This document shows, in pieces, positions 1-6,049 of a stretch of DNA of 10,655 nucleotides. Position 1 is the stretch's first letter. Every line of letters starts with the position of its first letter. A program made the translations under genes and the position numbers. The notes under the pieces are model-generated. The model searched no databases. It had not been told where the DNA came from and saw only the letters and a list, made by a program, of their open reading frames with translations. This stretch comes from Veillonella sp. AM51-8BH (GTDB lineage Bacteria > Bacillota > Negativicutes > Veillonellales > Veillonellaceae): NCBI RefSeq assembly GCF_003463825.1, contig NZ_QSDY01000059.1, positions 1-10,655 of the forward strand, given 5' to 3'.

Positions 1-109
1 GAAAATTAGATGAATTATGGTAAAATTAAAGATAGATTTATAAATGAAAGTCTGTGTAGCTTTCATTATTTCCAGACTGAGAGAAGTGTGGAACATATGA
101 TTCATATGA
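1..109 (+). repeat. Leader/promoter direct repeat, copy 1
   Basis: This 109-bp block is identical, base for base, to 151-259. It starts at the window edge, so it may extend further left. It carries a TAAAAT -10 element at 21-26 with an extended TG (its -35 would lie just outside the window). It also has an inverted repeat at 43-50/60-67 and a CATATG-att-CATATG near-palindrome at 95-109. After 109 the two copies diverge. A 41-bp spacer follows, containing GATAAT-agtaa-ATTATC (110-126). The block most likely arose by segmental duplication of the adhesin's promoter and leader; no coding function is seen. Confidence 0.9.
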
Positions 110-146
110 GATAATAGTAAATTATCCAAAAAATTACACTTTTAAA

Positions 147-176
147 TTGAGAAAATTAGATGAATTATGGTAAAAT
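147..176 (+). promoter_or_regulatory. Promoter of the adhesin gene
   Basis: TTGAGA (147-152), an 18-bp spacer, then TAAAAT (171-176) preceded by TGG, which makes an extended -10. Transcription would start near 183, leaving a leader of about 170 nt before the ATG at 354. The -10 of copy 1 (21-26) is identical and could be a second, upstream start if its -35 is intact outside the window. Confidence 0.7.
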
Positions 177-259
177 TAAAGATAGATTTATAAATGAAAG
201 TCTGTGTAGCTTTCATTATTTCCAGACTGAGAGAAGTGTGGAACATATGATTCATATGA
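151..259 (+). repeat. Leader/promoter direct repeat, copy 2
   Basis: Exact copy of 1-109, at an offset of 150 bp. Unlike copy 1, its complete promoter is visible (-35 at 147-152, -10 at 171-176). The transcribed part, from about 183, contains the same inverted repeats as copy 1. At its 3' end it runs directly into the third partial copy, the two sharing ATGA at 256-259. Confidence 0.92.
193..228 (+). promoter_or_regulatory. Leader RNA inverted repeats (alternative hairpins)
   Basis: Two overlapping inverted repeats lie in the predicted leader. AATGAAAG (193-200) pairs with CTTTCATT (210-217), and AGTCTG (199-204) pairs with CAGACT (223-228). They share bases 199-200, and the second one's stem enters the first one's loop, so they cannot form together. 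The same pair occurs at 43-78 and, with a 7-bp first stem, at 256-290. This could be an RNA switch or a protein-binding leader, but no known riboswitch class is recognised. Function is inference. Confidence 0.4.
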
Positions 260-312
260 AAGTCTGTGTAGCTTTCATTATTTCCAGACTGAGAGAAGTG
301 TGGAACATATGA
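247..312 (+). CDS. Possible 21-codon upstream ORF in the adhesin leader
   Basis: An ATG at 247 opens a 21-codon frame (MIHMKVCVAF...VWNI) ending in TGA at 310-312. That TGA overlaps, as ATGA, the next ATG at 309, which opens a 7-codon frame (MIHIVEG) ending at 332. Both exist because the leader repeat was duplicated out of phase (62 bp). The nearest purine-rich stretch (AGAAG) is about 10 nt before each ATG, so the ribosome site is weak. Treat this as a possible leader peptide only; it may be chance. Confidence 0.2.
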   Translation: MIHMKVCVAFIISRLREVWNI

Positions 313-319
313 TTCATAT
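256..319 (+). repeat. Leader repeat, partial third copy
   Basis: These 64 bases are identical to 194-257, giving a tandem duplication with a 62-bp period. The copy lacks the promoter section and holds only leader: the stem ATGAAAG/CTTTCAT at 256-262/272-278, the GAGAGAAG purine stretch and the terminal ATGATTCATAT. It places a second leader hairpin between the promoter and the adhesin start. Tandem copies with short junction homology are typical of slippage or unequal recombination. Confidence 0.92.
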
Positions 320-340
320 AGTTGAGGGTTAGTAATTTAA

Positions 341-347
341 AGAAGGA
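341..347 (+). promoter_or_regulatory. Ribosome binding site of the adhesin
   Basis: AGAAGGA lies about 7 nt before the ATG at 354. It is the best Shine-Dalgarno match in the leader. It fixes the start at the methionine that begins a complete extended signal peptide (MNKIFKVIWS...). Confidence 0.8.
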
Positions 348-353
348 AAATGT

Positions 354-3300
354 ATGAATAAGATATTTAAAGTCATTTGGTCTAAGTCTAAACAGTGCTA
401 CGTTGTAGTATCTGAAATGGCAAAAAATAAAACAGGGAAAAAGAAAATTGTAGTAGCGAGTATCTTGGCTGCCTTGGCGATGCAGACTGCAGGTGTAATT
501 GATGTTGCAGCGGCAGTGGGCGATCAACCATCTGCAGCTATTGCAAATGGTAGCGTAACTAGTGGTAAAACTAATGGTCTAGCTATTGGTAATTTTGCTA
601 GTTCTGGTAGCAACCAATCCATTGCTATTGGTTATTATAGTGTAGCAACAGCAACAGAAGCAGATCCTGCACTACCTGCTACAGCAGTTGGTGCAGGTGC
701 TAATGCAACAGGTCAATCTACAGTTGCATTGGGGTTATTAGCTCAAGCTACATCGGGAAGTACTACAGCGTTAGGTGCTAAATCCGTTGCGTCCGAGGAT
801 GCTGCTGTGGCAGTTGGTTATGGTACTAAGGCAACAGGGAACTATGCTAGTGCTTTAGGTGCTGATGCCACTGCATCTAATAATGATGCCACTGCATTTG
901 GCCATGGTACTGTTGCATCTGGTGGATCCTCTACTGCATTGGGATCTAGGGCAAAGGCTGGTGGAACTGCAGGTGTTGGTATCGGTATGTTAGCCAATGC
1001 GACTAATCAGTATGGTGTCGCTATTGGGGGCGAGAGCTCTTCAAGTGCAGATAACAGTATTGCCATCGGTAGAAAAAGTTCTGTCACAGGCGAGAGTGGT
1101 ATAGCTATCGGTGCTTTTACCACTTCAAAAGGTGCAAATGGTGTTGCTGTTGGTACTAATGGAACTAAGTCTGATTTAGGCGGTGTCGCAGTTGGTCAAG
1201 CTGCTCAGTCGATTGCCTTTAACAGTGTTGCTACTGGTATGAATGTAACTGCTAAAGGTGCTAACTCTGTGGCGTTAGGTGCTAGTGCTACAGCCAATGA
1301 TGATGGAACTATTGCCATTGGTTCATATGGATCTACGCCAACGAAAGCTACAGGCAATAGAGCTCTTGCAATCGGCTCTGCTACGACAGCTAATGGTTTA
1401 GAATCAATTGCCATAGGTAGTCGCGTTAATTCCACATCTCAACATTCTATTGCTATTGGTACTAGAGCTAATGCAAGTGCAGTTAAATCTGTTGCTATTG
1501 GTCCTGATTCTAGCGTTACCGTTGATGGTGGTGTTGCCTTAGGGCGTGATTCCGTTGCTGATGTAGCAGGCGGTACTGCTAATAAGGGTTATAATCCTAA
1601 TACAAACCGTACAGATGTTTATTCTGGTTTGAATGGCAATGTACTTACTAGTACAACAGGTGCCGTTTCTATTGGTAATGGTAGTACTGTAACACGTCAA
1701 CTTACAGGCCTTGCAGCAGGTACAAGAGATACAGATGCAGTTAACGTAGCCCAATTAAAGAGTGTTAACCTTGCATTCTCTGGTAATGTAAATACTGGCA
1801 ATGTGAATATTGCAAAGAGCACATTAGGCCTTAAGGGCGATAATACATATATTACAACATCTGCCAACGGTCAGAACCTTACAATTTCTGGTAAAACACA
1901 AAATATTGATGTCACAAATGGTCAAGCTTCTGCAAATGCTGCAGGCATGGCTGATTCTAGAAATGTAGCAGATGCTATCAATAAAGCTATTTCTGCCAAT
2001 GCATATCATTGGAAATTAGCGGCAGACAGGGATTCTAGTGCTCCTGAAGTAATCAATAAATCAGATACTGTAATCTTTGGTGGGGACAATAATATTACAG
2101 TAACTCGTAGTGGCAAAAAAATTACTACTTCTTTGAATAAGGCGATTACTGTAGATACTGTGAAAGCAAATAATTCCGTTACGGTTTCTTCTGGTGGCAA
2201 TCAAATTACTCTAGATGGTACAAATGGTTCTGTAAAAGGTAGAAACTTTACTGGCGATTCATTTAAAGCCGGCGATAATGTATTGAGTAATACAACGCTT
2301 CAAATTGGTCCTACTACTGGTGGTAATAATGTGACCATAACTCGTGATGGTTTAACTGCAAAAACTGCTACGAAAACTGTTAAGTTTGGTACCGATGCTA
2401 TTAGTGCAGGTGGTCAACAAATTACCAATGTTTCTAGCGGTGGCAATGTAGGTACTAATGCAGCCAATATTACAGATGTAAAGAATGCTGTAGATGCTGT
2501 TACATTAAAACTAGATACAAATTCTAAAACGGGTACTGTTAAGCTTAGTGAAAGTCCACTTAAAGTAATCGCTGCCAATGGTATTAGAACTGATTTATTG
2601 GGTACGAATAATGGCAGTCTTGTTGTTGGTTTAGACAATAATACGGTAAATGCTACAACAAAAGGTATTGGTTTAACTGGCGATACAGGATCTACAGGTT
2701 TAAAACATTTAAAAGATGGCGATGCAACCTTCAAGGTGTATGGTGATAGTAATTTAGTTAGCACAAAGGCTTCTACTACAGGTGTACAAATTTCTGTTGA
2801 TCCAGCTAAAGTTAAAGATTTAGCTGTAGGCGCAGTAACTGTTAGCAAGGCTAATACGGCAGATAATCCTATTACAATTACACCAACAGCAGGTACAAAT
2901 ACTAAGGACTATGCAATTGGTATTGATACAACAAAATTAGCTAATCAAACACAATTGACATACAAAGCTAATGGTGCCAATGCAAATAAAGTATCCTTGG
3001 CGAATGGATTAAACTTTACAGATGGTACTTTTACAAAAGCAACTGTAGGTACAAATGGTACTGTAACTATTTCTACTGCCACAGAAACTATTACTAATGA
3101 CGCTGATGGTAAAGCTAAAGTAAATAGCCCTACAGATGGTTTAGCGACTGCTAAAAATGTAGCAGATTCTATAAATAAAGCTGTAGATGGCTTGTCTCAA
3201 AATCTTACTGTTTCTGATGGTGCTACAGATGGTACTGTAAATCTTAAAAATCAAAAACTTACTATTTCCGGAACGAATGGTGTAACTACAACTGTAAATG

Positions 3301-4517
3301 GCCAAACTGTTACAGTAGGTCTTGATGCAACTACAAAAACTAAAGTAGATAATGCGTCCACAGCAGTAGCTCGTAACATCTCTCTTGGTGCAGATAGCGG
3401 CACAGCATCTAGCCAATCCTTAAAAGATGGTGATGTGGCATTCAATGTGAAAGGTGCGACAGGTGACTTAGTATCTACGAAGATGAATGGTAACACTGTT
3501 GAAATTTCCACTAAACGTGCGGCAATTACTAGTGATGCTAATACAGGCGCAGCATCTGTAACAGGCGATGATGGCTTAGCAACATCTAAAAATGTAGCCG
3601 ATGCTATTAATAAAGCAGCTGATGCAGCTAAAGCTGGTGCGGCATGGAATCTTACAACAAATTCCAGCACAACAGATAAAACATCTGTTCAAGGCGGTGA
3701 CACAGTAGATCTTATCAATGGCGATAATATTTTAATCACTCAAGATGGCACAGATAAAAAGAAAATTACTGTAGCCACAAAGAAAGATCTTACAGTAGAT
3801 TCTATTACTGCTGGTAACACAGTAATGAACACATCTGGTTTAACAAATGGTACGACTGCTATTACAGGTACTGGCATTACAACAGATAAAGTAACTGTAG
3901 GCGGTATCTCCATTGATAAAACTGACGGTATCAACGGTGGGAACAAGACAATCACTAATGTTGCTAGTGGCGGTACAACTGATACTAATGCAGCAAATAT
4001 TGGTGATGTAAAGCAAGCTGTTGCTAACTTGTCTCAAAACTTAAATATTACAGATGGTACAAATAACGGTACTATTGATCTTAAAAACCAAAAACTTAAT
4101 GTAGCTGGTGCTAATGGTGTGACAGCCACTGTAAATGGTCAAACTGTTACTGTTGGTTTAGATACAGATACTAAAACTAAAGTGGACAATTCTTCTGATG
4201 CAGTAGCTCGTAATATTTCTCTTGGTGCAGATAGTGGTACAGCATCTAGCCAATCCTTAAAAGACGGTGATGTAACATTCAATATAAAAGGTGCTACTGG
4301 TGATTTCATTTCTACGAAAATGAATGGCGACACTGTAGAAGTTTCTACAAAACGTTCCACTATCAACAGTGATGCTGCAGGTACTGCCTCTGTTACCGGT
4401 GATGATGGCTTAGCAACTGCTAAGAACGTGCTGATGCTATTAACAAAGCGGCTAGCCAAGCTAAAGATGGTGCAGCATGGAAACTATCTGCTAATGGTGA
4501 GACACCGACTACTGTAG
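354..4517 (+). CDS. Adhesin N-terminal part: signal peptide, YadA head, neck, first half of stalk
   Basis: This 1387-residue frame is the only one with a proper start and ribosome site. Residues 1-25 (MNKIFKVIWSKSKQCYVVVSEM) are a textbook extended signal peptide region. A KTGKKK n-region and a hydrophobic core (IVVASILAALAMQTAGVI) follow, with likely cleavage after the AAA near residue 54. Residues 60 to about 445 are left-handed beta-roll repeats of about 14-16 residues (SIAIG, TALG, VAVG...). The neck at 448-469 ends DTDAVNVAQLK. The stalk shows Trp-ring/GIN-like units: AYHWKLAAD with GGDNNITV (about 552-590) and AAWNL with NGDNILIT (about 1095-1130). It also has repeated GLATAKNVADAINKA helices. 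The last 29 residues (from about 1359, VLMLLTKRLAKLKM...) are out-of-frame translation after the indel near 4430. As read, the product would be exported to the periplasm but could not be anchored. Confidence 0.88.
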   Translation: MNKIFKVIWSKSKQCYVVVSEMAKNKTGKKKIVVASILAALAMQTAGVIDVAAAVGDQPSAAIANGSVTSGKTNGLAIGNFASSGSNQSIAIGYYSVATATEADPALPATAVGAGANATGQSTVALGLLAQATSGSTTALGAKSVASEDAAVAVGYGTKATGNYASALGADATASNNDATAFGHGTVASGGSSTALGSRAKAGGTAGVGIGMLANATNQYGVAIGGESSSSADNSIAIGRKSSVTGESGIAIGAFTTSKGANGVAVGTNGTKSDLGGVAVGQAAQSIAFNSVATGMNVTAKGANSVALGASATANDDGTIAIGSYGSTPTKATGNRALAIGSATTANGLESIAIGSRVNSTSQHSIAIGTRANASAVKSVAIGPDSSVTVDGGVALGRDSVADVAGGTANKGYNPNTNRTDVYSGLNGNVLTSTTGAVSIGNGSTVTRQLTGLAAGTRDTDAVNVAQLKSVNLAFSGNVNTGNVNIAKSTLGLKGDNTYITTSANGQNLTISGKTQNIDVTNGQASANAAGMADSRNVADAINKAISANAYHWKLAADRDSSAPEVINKSDTVIFGGDNNITVTRSGKKITTSLNKAITVDTVKANNSVTVSSGGNQITLDGTNGSVKGRNFTGDSFKAGDNVLSNTTLQIGPTTGGNNVTITRDGLTAKTATKTVKFGTDAISAGGQQITNVSSGGNVGTNAANITDVKNAVDAVTLKLDTNSKTGTVKLSESPLKVIAANGIRTDLLGTNNGSLVVGLDNNTVNATTKGIGLTGDTGSTGLKHLKDGDATFKVYGDSNLVSTKASTTGVQISVDPAKVKDLAVGAVTVSKANTADNPITITPTAGTNTKDYAIGIDTTKLANQTQLTYKANGANANKVSLANGLNFTDGTFTKATVGTNGTVTISTATETITNDADGKAKVNSPTDGLATAKNVADSINKAVDGLSQNLTVSDGATDGTVNLKNQKLTISGTNGVTTTVNGQTVTVGLDATTKTKVDNASTAVARNISLGADSGTASSQSLKDGDVAFNVKGATGDLVSTKMNGNTVEISTKRAAITSDANTGAASVTGDDGLATSKNVADAINKAADAAKAGAAWNLTTNSSTTDKTSVQGGDTVDLINGDNILITQDGTDKKKITVATKKDLTVDSITAGNTVMNTSGLTNGTTAITGTGITTDKVTVGGISIDKTDGINGGNKTITNVASGGTTDTNAANIGDVKQAVANLSQNLNITDGTNNGTIDLKNQKLNVAGANGVTATVNGQTVTVGLDTDTKTKVDNSSDAVARNISLGADSGTASSQSLKDGDVTFNIKGATGDFISTKMNGDTVEVSTKRSTINSDAAGTASVTGDDGLATAKNVLMLLTKRLAKLKMVQHGNYLLMVRHRLL
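2838..3180 (+). repeat. Adhesin stalk module A-B, copy 1
   Basis: VTVSKANTADNPITIT...TKDYAIGID is followed by LTYKANGANANKVSLANGLN, FTDGTFTKATV and GLATAKNVADSINKA. The same order recurs at about 5677-6034. A further B unit without A is at about 5063-5200. Divergence is clear at the DNA level, so these are older than the C-D duplicates. Confidence 0.65.
3192..3647 (+). repeat. Adhesin stalk module C-D, copy 1
   Basis: The module begins LSQNLTVSDG, passes through NLKNQKLTISG, TVNGQTVTVGLD and RNISLGADSGTASSQSLKDG, and ends at GLATSKNVADAINKA...AAW. It recurs, strongly conserved at DNA level, at 4029-4480. The second half recurs again at about 5231-5490. It is built as beta-prism-like segments followed by a short helix, as usual in trimeric adhesin stalks. 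Confidence 0.8.
4029..4480 (+). repeat. Adhesin stalk module C-D, copy 2 (contains first frameshift)
   Basis: Counterpart of 3192-3647 at an offset of 837 bp, reduced by a one-codon difference (DANTGAAS versus DAAGTAS) and by the missing base near 4430. The alignment with copy 1, and with the D-only copy at 5231-5490, locates the indel: the other copies read AAnGTAGC, this one AACGTGC. Confidence 0.8.
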
Positions 4518-4747
4518 CCGGTGGTGATACTGTAGACTTTACTGGTGATAACAATATTACAGTTACACAAACTGGTAAAAATATTGCTACTACGTTAAAT
4601 AAAAATCTTACAGATCTGAGTTCCATATCTCTTACTAATCCAAGAGGAGAAACAATTTCCCTAGATGGTAGTACTGGTATCATCAAAGCCTATAGAGCTG
4701 AGTTTAAAGATAATGTAGGTGCTGGATCTTCTATTGATAGTGATCGA

Positions 4748-6049
4748 TTGCGATTTACGAATGGTGCAACTGGTGCTAATGAGGCCCAAACGTATGTTGG
4801 TTTAGATACTGTATCAGTTCAAGCAGGTCCTAATAATAGTGCACTTACATCTCGTGATCTTACTTTCACTGATGAGAATAAAAATACTTCCTATCAAACT
4901 GCACAAGGTATTGTACTCCAATCTGCAGCAGGTAAAGAGGTTCAATTTACTCTTGATGAAATCAATGCTGGTGGCAATAAGATTCAAGAGGTTGCAGAAG
5001 GTACAGATGATACTGATGCGGTAAATGTAAAACAGTTGAAAGATACTGTAGCAAGCCAAACGTTAACATACCGTGCTAATACTGCAGCTGATACAGATGC
5101 TAAGTCCGTTAAATTATCTAAAGGCTTAGACTTTGTAGATGGCACAATGACAAAAGCTACTGTAGATAATGATGGTAAGGTAACATTTGATATTAATGAT
5201 GATACTAAGACCAAGATCAATGATGCTGCAGCGGCTGTGAGCCGTAAAGTGTCCCTTGGTGCAGATAGTGGCACAACCTCTAGCCAATCTTTAAAAGATG
5301 GTGATGTAGCATTCAATGTAAAAGGTGCTACTGGTGATTTTATTTCTACGAAGATGAATGGCGATACTGTAGAGGTGTCTACAAAACGTGCTACTATCGA
5401 TAGCAATGCCACTACAGGTGCTGCATCGGTAACAGGTGATGATGGTTTAGCAACTGCTAAAAATGTAGCAGATGCTATTAATAAGGCTGCTAAAGCAAGC
5501 ACTGATGCTATTAACTTGAAATTTGCTGGCGATACTAATACATCTGCCGGTGTAGTAAATCTTAAAGATGATACATTGGGCCTTAAAGGTGACGGTAAAT
5601 ACGTAACAACTGATGCAGATGGTAAAAACTTAACTGTAAAAGTATCCGAAGCAGAGGTTAAGAAATCTGCGGTAAGTGCAGTTACAGTAAGTACTGATAC
5701 AACTGATGCGGATAATCCGTTGACTGTTACAGGCACACCAAGTGCAGATGGCACAACTAAGGACTACAAGGTAACTATTGATGGCGCTAAAGTTGCGACT
5801 AAGACTAAATTGTCTTATAAAGCAAATGATGGTACAGCTAAACAAGTATCCTTAGCAGATGGCTTGAACTTTAAAGATGGCACGTTAACAACTGCTACTA
5901 TCGATGATGCAGGCGTTGTTAAATATGATGTAAAAACAGCGGCTATTACAGCTAGTACAGATGGCACTATTACAGGCCCTGCTACTGATGGTGTGGCAAC
6001 AGCTAAGAATGTAGCAGATGCTATTAATGCAGCTAAAAAAAGCATCTAA
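4748..6049 (+). CDS. Adhesin internal stalk fragment (out of frame with the start)
   Basis: The frame is open from 4430, directly after the first indel. The codons between 4430 and 4748 encode the expected continuation (ADAINKAASQAKDGAAWKL..., then GGDTVDFTGDNNITVTQTG, another Trp-ring/GIN unit). The TTG at 4748 is therefore only an arbitrary start and has no Shine-Dalgarno sequence. The content is stalk: a neck (KIQEVAEGTDDTDAVNVKQLK, about 4978-5040), a third copy of the LGADSGT...SSQSLKDGD module, and KNVADAINKA helices. It has no signal peptide and no anchor. It ends at TAA 6047-6049 because of an extra A in the A7 run at 6035-6041. It is almost certainly not an independent gene. Confidence 0.75.
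   Translation: MRFTNGATGANEAQTYVGLDTVSVQAGPNNSALTSRDLTFTDENKNTSYQTAQGIVLQSAAGKEVQFTLDEINAGGNKIQEVAEGTDDTDAVNVKQLKDTVASQTLTYRANTAADTDAKSVKLSKGLDFVDGTMTKATVDNDGKVTFDINDDTKTKINDAAAAVSRKVSLGADSGTTSSQSLKDGDVAFNVKGATGDFISTKMNGDTVEVSTKRATIDSNATTGAASVTGDDGLATAKNVADAINKAAKASTDAINLKFAGDTNTSAGVVNLKDDTLGLKGDGKYVTTDADGKNLTVKVSEAEVKKSAVSAVTVSTDTTDADNPLTVTGTPSADGTTKDYKVTIDGAKVATKTKLSYKANDGTAKQVSLADGLNFKDGTLTTATIDDAGVVKYDVKTAAITASTDGTITGPATDGVATAKNVADAINAAKKSI
5231..5490 (+). repeat. Adhesin stalk module D, copy 3
   Basis: SRKVSLGADSGTTSSQSLKD through STKMNGDTVEVSTKRA to GLATAKNVADAINKA matches the second half of the modules at 3192-3647 and 4029-4480. Here it follows a different preceding module (LTYRAN...GLDFVDGTMTKATV), so modules have been shuffled, not simply multiplied in tandem. 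Confidence 0.75.
5677..6034 (+). repeat. Adhesin stalk module A-B, copy 2
   Basis: VTVSTDTTDADNPLTVTG...TKDYKVTID, then LSYKANDGTAKQVSLADGLN, FKDGTLTTATI and GVATAKNVADAINAAKK. It has the same module order as 2838-3180. It ends at the A7 run that causes the second frameshift. Confidence 0.65.

Noticed and set aside
1..319. Repeat array resembling a CRISPR
   Set aside because: There are only two long copies and one partial copy, with no uniform short repeats or unique spacers, and the repeats carry a promoter.
252..527. 91-codon minus-strand frame across the adhesin leader and signal peptide
   Set aside because: Composition (many F, Y, C, H) is typical of antisense AT-rich DNA, it overlaps the promoter and signal-peptide region of the real gene, and it has no recognisable domain.
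4984..5754. Long minus-strand frame of 256 codons opposite the adhesin (and others such as 2414-2848, 3251-3670, 6437-7018)
   Set aside because: They mirror the adhesin's repetitive GCT/GGT/ACT codons, are low in complexity, repeat when the adhesin repeats, and have no ribosome sites.
6035..6042. Programmed -1 ribosomal frameshift at the A-rich slippery site
   Set aside because: The needed change is +1 (or loss of one A); a -1 slip would enter the third frame, not the one that carries the homologous protein.
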